Origin: an uncultured Blautia sp.
Lineage (GTDB): Bacteria > Bacillota > Clostridia > Lachnospirales > Lachnospiraceae
Assembly: GCA_946538475.1 (NCBI GenBank)
Contig: CAMNGN010000002.1
Location: 1-37,417, forward strand
Direction of reading: 5' to 3'
Length of the DNA: 37,417 bases
Part shown: positions 35,022-37,417 of the stretch, piece after piece
How positions within the stretch are numbered: the first letter of the stretch is position 1
Layout of the letters: each line of letters begins with the position of its first letter
Notes under the pieces: model-generated
Databases searched by the model: none
Told to the model about the DNA's origin: nothing
Seen by the model: the letters and a program-made list of their open reading frames with translations, nothing else
Made by a program: the position numbers and the translations under genes

Positions 35022-36180
35022 ACAGTACAAATTGAGATTTTACAATTTCAGACTGGTTTTTCTGCTTTTGTCTATCTGCGGAATAGGCATTGCCCTTGTG
35101 GGGATGGCCATGTCATCCCTGCGTTCGAGGCAGATCATGGGTGTGGCCATGGGCGTGATCATCATGATAGTGCTTTCCCTGATCGACTATTCCTGGCTGC
35201 TCAATTTTCAATGGTCCATGTATGTGGCGAACATCTTGATGCTTCTGGCCGTGCGTCTTTTCGGCGACAGTGCCAACGGTGCCGCGAGATGGATCGACCT
35301 TGGATTCATCCGTTTTCAGCCGACAGAGCTTTCCAAAGTACTGATCATCCTGTTCTTTGCCAAATTCCTGATGGATCATGAGGAGACGATCAATACCTTC
35401 AGAACTCTGGGAGAAGCAGTGCTGCTGCTGATCGTGCCTCTTCTCATGATCTACGTGCAGCCCGATATGAAAAACACCATCACGATCCTGGTACTGTTTT
35501 TCATTCTTCTCTATATATCGGGCCTCAGCTATAAGATCATCGGAGGAGGTCTGCTTATCGCCATACCGCTTCTGGTCATCTTTCTTTCGATCGTCGTTCA
35601 GCCCGACCAGAAGCTGATCAAGGATTATCAGAGAGAACGTATCATGTCTTTCCTATATCCGGAGGACGAAGAATACACCGATGACATTGAGCAGCAGAAC
35701 AACTCCAAGACGGCCATCGCATCGGGCGAGCTGGTCGGGAAGAAGATCACGGGGGATGACAATGTCTCTTCGGTAAACGACGGAAACTTTGTGTCGGAAA
35801 ACCAGACAGACTTTATCTTTGCCGTGGCGGGAGAGGAGTTCGGCTTTATCGGATGCTCGATCATCGTGCTCCTGCTGCTGGGAATATCGTTTGAATGCAT
35901 CAGGATGAGTCTCAGGGCAAAAGACCTTGCCGGCAAAGTAATATGCTGCGGGATCGGCAGTATCGTGGCGCTGCAGAGCTTTCTGAACATCTGCGTAGCG
36001 ACAGGGATCGCACCGAACACCGGTACGCCGCTTCCCTTTGTAAGTTATGGTCTGACTTCGATCGTCAGTCTTTTTATCGGCATGGGTTTTGTGCTGAACA
36101 TCGGCCTGCAGAGCAGTGCCTATAATAAAGAGATCATGAAATCTCACGACTTGGCGGAAAGGCAGGAAGAGTATCTATGA
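35014..36180 (+). CDS. rodA: SEDS peptidoglycan glycosyltransferase RodA
   Basis: A polytopic membrane enzyme that polymerises lipid II into glycan strands together with PBP2. SEDS features are RWIDLGFIRFQPTELSKV, VQPDMKNTITIL, and the catalytic-region aspartate Asp266 in NQTDFIFAVAGEEFGFIG. The PFVSYGLTS motif has Leu where Gly is usual. The start at 35014 (388 residues) is chosen because translation then begins MIKQYKLRF just before the first membrane helix. An upstream in-frame ATG at 34927 lies within PBP2 and adds an implausible hydrophilic stretch. It overlaps the PBP2 stop by eight bases. Confidence 0.94.
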   Translation: MIKQYKLRFYNFRLVFLLLSICGIGIALVGMAMSSLRSRQIMGVAMGVIIMIVLSLIDYSWLLNFQWSMYVANILMLLAVRLFGDSANGAARWIDLGFIRFQPTELSKVLIILFFAKFLMDHEETINTFRTLGEAVLLLIVPLLMIYVQPDMKNTITILVLFFILLYISGLSYKIIGGGLLIAIPLLVIFLSIVVQPDQKLIKDYQRERIMSFLYPEDEEYTDDIEQQNNSKTAIASGELVGKKITGDDNVSSVNDGNFVSENQTDFIFAVAGEEFGFIGCSIIVLLLLGISFECIRMSLRAKDLAGKVICCGIGSIVALQSFLNICVATGIAPNTGTPLPFVSYGLTSIVSLFIGMGFVLNIGLQSSAYNKEIMKSHDLAERQEEYL

Positions 36181-37394
36181 GCATAAAAAACGCACCCGTC
36201 CGCAGGACGAACGCTAAGCCAAAGGCTGCAAGGCCGCAGGCAAGACCTTCTTCCCTCGACATTGATGCACTTGAGAGCAAAGAGCAAAAAGCTCCAAAAA
36301 CAGAGAAGGACGTGAGAAGGGAGTACCCGGCTGCTCCTCCGAAAGTGCGTAAGTCCTTGTCTCCCAAACAGAAGGCCCGAAGGAAAAGAGCGCTGATGAG
36401 GAGGATCCGTACAACGTTTCTCCTCCTGCTTCTCCTGGCAGTCTGCGGAGCAGCGGGATTTGCGGCTGTGTATTTTCTGCGGGACGGAAATTTCAGTGAG
36501 CTGAATAAACCATATTCTCTCAGCACGGAATTTGCCAACAAACTGACGCAAAAGGAAGAGCTTCGCGCTGTTCCGTTTGCATCGGATCTTTGCGTTGTAA
36601 CCGAAGATGTGCCCCTCGAGACGGCGTCCCTGGGAAACGATCAGAACGGATTGCTGGTCGATATGGACAGAAAAGAAGTCCTGTATTCCCTCGGTGCCCT
36701 GGACAGAGTCTACCCTGCCAGTATCACCAAGATCATGACCGCTTTGCTTGTGCTGAAATACGGCGATCTGGATGAAACGATCACGATCACGCAGGAGGAT
36801 CTGAATCTGGAAGAAGGAGCCCAGGTATGCGGCTTTATCGCAGGAGATCAGCTCACTGTCGAGCAGCTTCTGTATTGCCTTCTTGTCTATTCGGGAAATG
36901 ACGCGGCAGCTGCACTTTCCCGGAACATTGCCGGAAACGAGGCCGATTTTGTCAGTATGATGAACACCTATGCCGGGCAGCTGGGCTGCACAGGCACACA
37001 TTTTACCAATCCGCACGGCCTGCAGGATCCGGATCATTACACCACCTGCTATGATATCTATCTGATGCTGAATGAAGCCTACAAGTATCCTGTATTCACG
37101 CAGATCTCACAGCTTCCCGGTTATACCGTCAATTATACCAGAGCGGATGGGACGGTCATGTCAACATACCTTGAAGCGACCGATCATTATCTTACGGGTG
37201 ATTCCACAGCCCCAAAAGATGTGACGATCCTCGGCGGAAAGACAGGTACCACCAAAGATGCCGGCAACTGTCTGGCTCTTTTAAGCCAGAATGCATACGG
37301 GCATCCTTTCTGCTCAATTGTCATGGGGGCCACAACGAAGGACGTTCTGTATCAGGAGATGAATTCGCTTCTTCAGGTCATCAATGAGGCATGA
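36177..37394 (+). CDS. D-alanyl-D-alanine carboxypeptidase (peptidase S11), N-terminally anchored
   Basis: A low-molecular-mass penicillin-binding protein that trims the terminal D-Ala from pentapeptide stems. The active-site motifs are SITK (Ser182, Lys185), SGN (239-241) and KTG (355-357). The first 80 residues are strongly basic and proline-rich, followed by a membrane helix (about 81-103), so the enzyme is anchored at its N-terminus. It ends about 48 residues after KTG and lacks the C-terminal beta domain and amphipathic anchor of PBP5/DacA. The start overlaps the rodA stop in an ATGA. It completes the wall-elongation operon in this window; only 23 bases follow. Confidence 0.92.
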   Translation: MSIKNAPVRRTNAKPKAARPQARPSSLDIDALESKEQKAPKTEKDVRREYPAAPPKVRKSLSPKQKARRKRALMRRIRTTFLLLLLLAVCGAAGFAAVYFLRDGNFSELNKPYSLSTEFANKLTQKEELRAVPFASDLCVVTEDVPLETASLGNDQNGLLVDMDRKEVLYSLGALDRVYPASITKIMTALLVLKYGDLDETITITQEDLNLEEGAQVCGFIAGDQLTVEQLLYCLLVYSGNDAAAALSRNIAGNEADFVSMMNTYAGQLGCTGTHFTNPHGLQDPDHYTTCYDIYLMLNEAYKYPVFTQISQLPGYTVNYTRADGTVMSTYLEATDHYLTGDSTAPKDVTILGGKTGTTKDAGNCLALLSQNAYGHPFCSIVMGATTKDVLYQEMNSLLQVINEA

Positions 37395-37417
37395 GATATT
37401 GACGAAAATGCCAAAAT

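Overview
The window looks like a chromosomal segment of a Gram-positive, rod-shaped Firmicute of class Clostridia, most likely a Lachnospiraceae-type gut anaerobe. The family assignment is an inference. It rests on gene content and order (radC-mreBCD-PBP2-rodA, miaB-mutS-mutL-miaA, phoH-ybeY), on strong AGGAGG-type ribosome sites, on the long PBP2 with a large insertion, and on wall-sorting signals ending in TGD. All genes I can support are on the + strand. I see no tRNA, rRNA, CRISPR array, transposase or phage gene.

Layout. (1) 1-107: tandem hairpin repeats. (2) 182-4685: uppP (lipid carrier recycling), ftsK/spoIIIE (DNA translocase), rlmH (23S rRNA methylation). (3) 4852-7133: phoH, ybeY, a small DUF896 protein and 5-formyl-THF cyclo-ligase, tightly packed with overlaps. 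(4) 7362-11690: one 1442-residue surface protein with its own promoter, a structured 5' leader and a strong terminator. (5) 11808-18434: a secretion/surface-fibre locus with a good promoter, a roughly 560-nt leader containing a 23-codon ORF, a SipW-type signal peptidase, three paralogous TasA/camelysin-like proteins (the third with a wall-sorting tail) and a 1034-residue exported protein with YG-type repeats and a prealbumin-like domain. (6) 18543-28702: miaB-mutS-mutL-miaA, then a PLP enzyme of the methionine gamma-lyase-like family and an FAD-dependent dehydrogenase. (7) 28819-37394: radC, an MreB-like protein, mreC, mreD, PBP2, rodA and a membrane-anchored D-Ala-D-Ala carboxypeptidase, which together form the lateral wall (elongasome) operon.

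The part most worth attention is region 5. SipW-type peptidases process TasA-family fibre proteins in bacilli. Here the peptidase sits directly upstream of three candidate substrates that share the same N-terminal and internal pattern, and only the last carries a cell-wall sorting signal. This suggests a fibre with major, minor and wall-anchored subunits plus a large accessory adhesin. The leader contains two identical GGCTGT hexamers that could compete for one ACAGCC, an arrangement typical of regulated RNA leaders. Regions 4 and 5 together form an 11-kb surface-protein block between housekeeping operons. Housekeeping calls are secure; functions in regions 4 and 5 are partly inferred.
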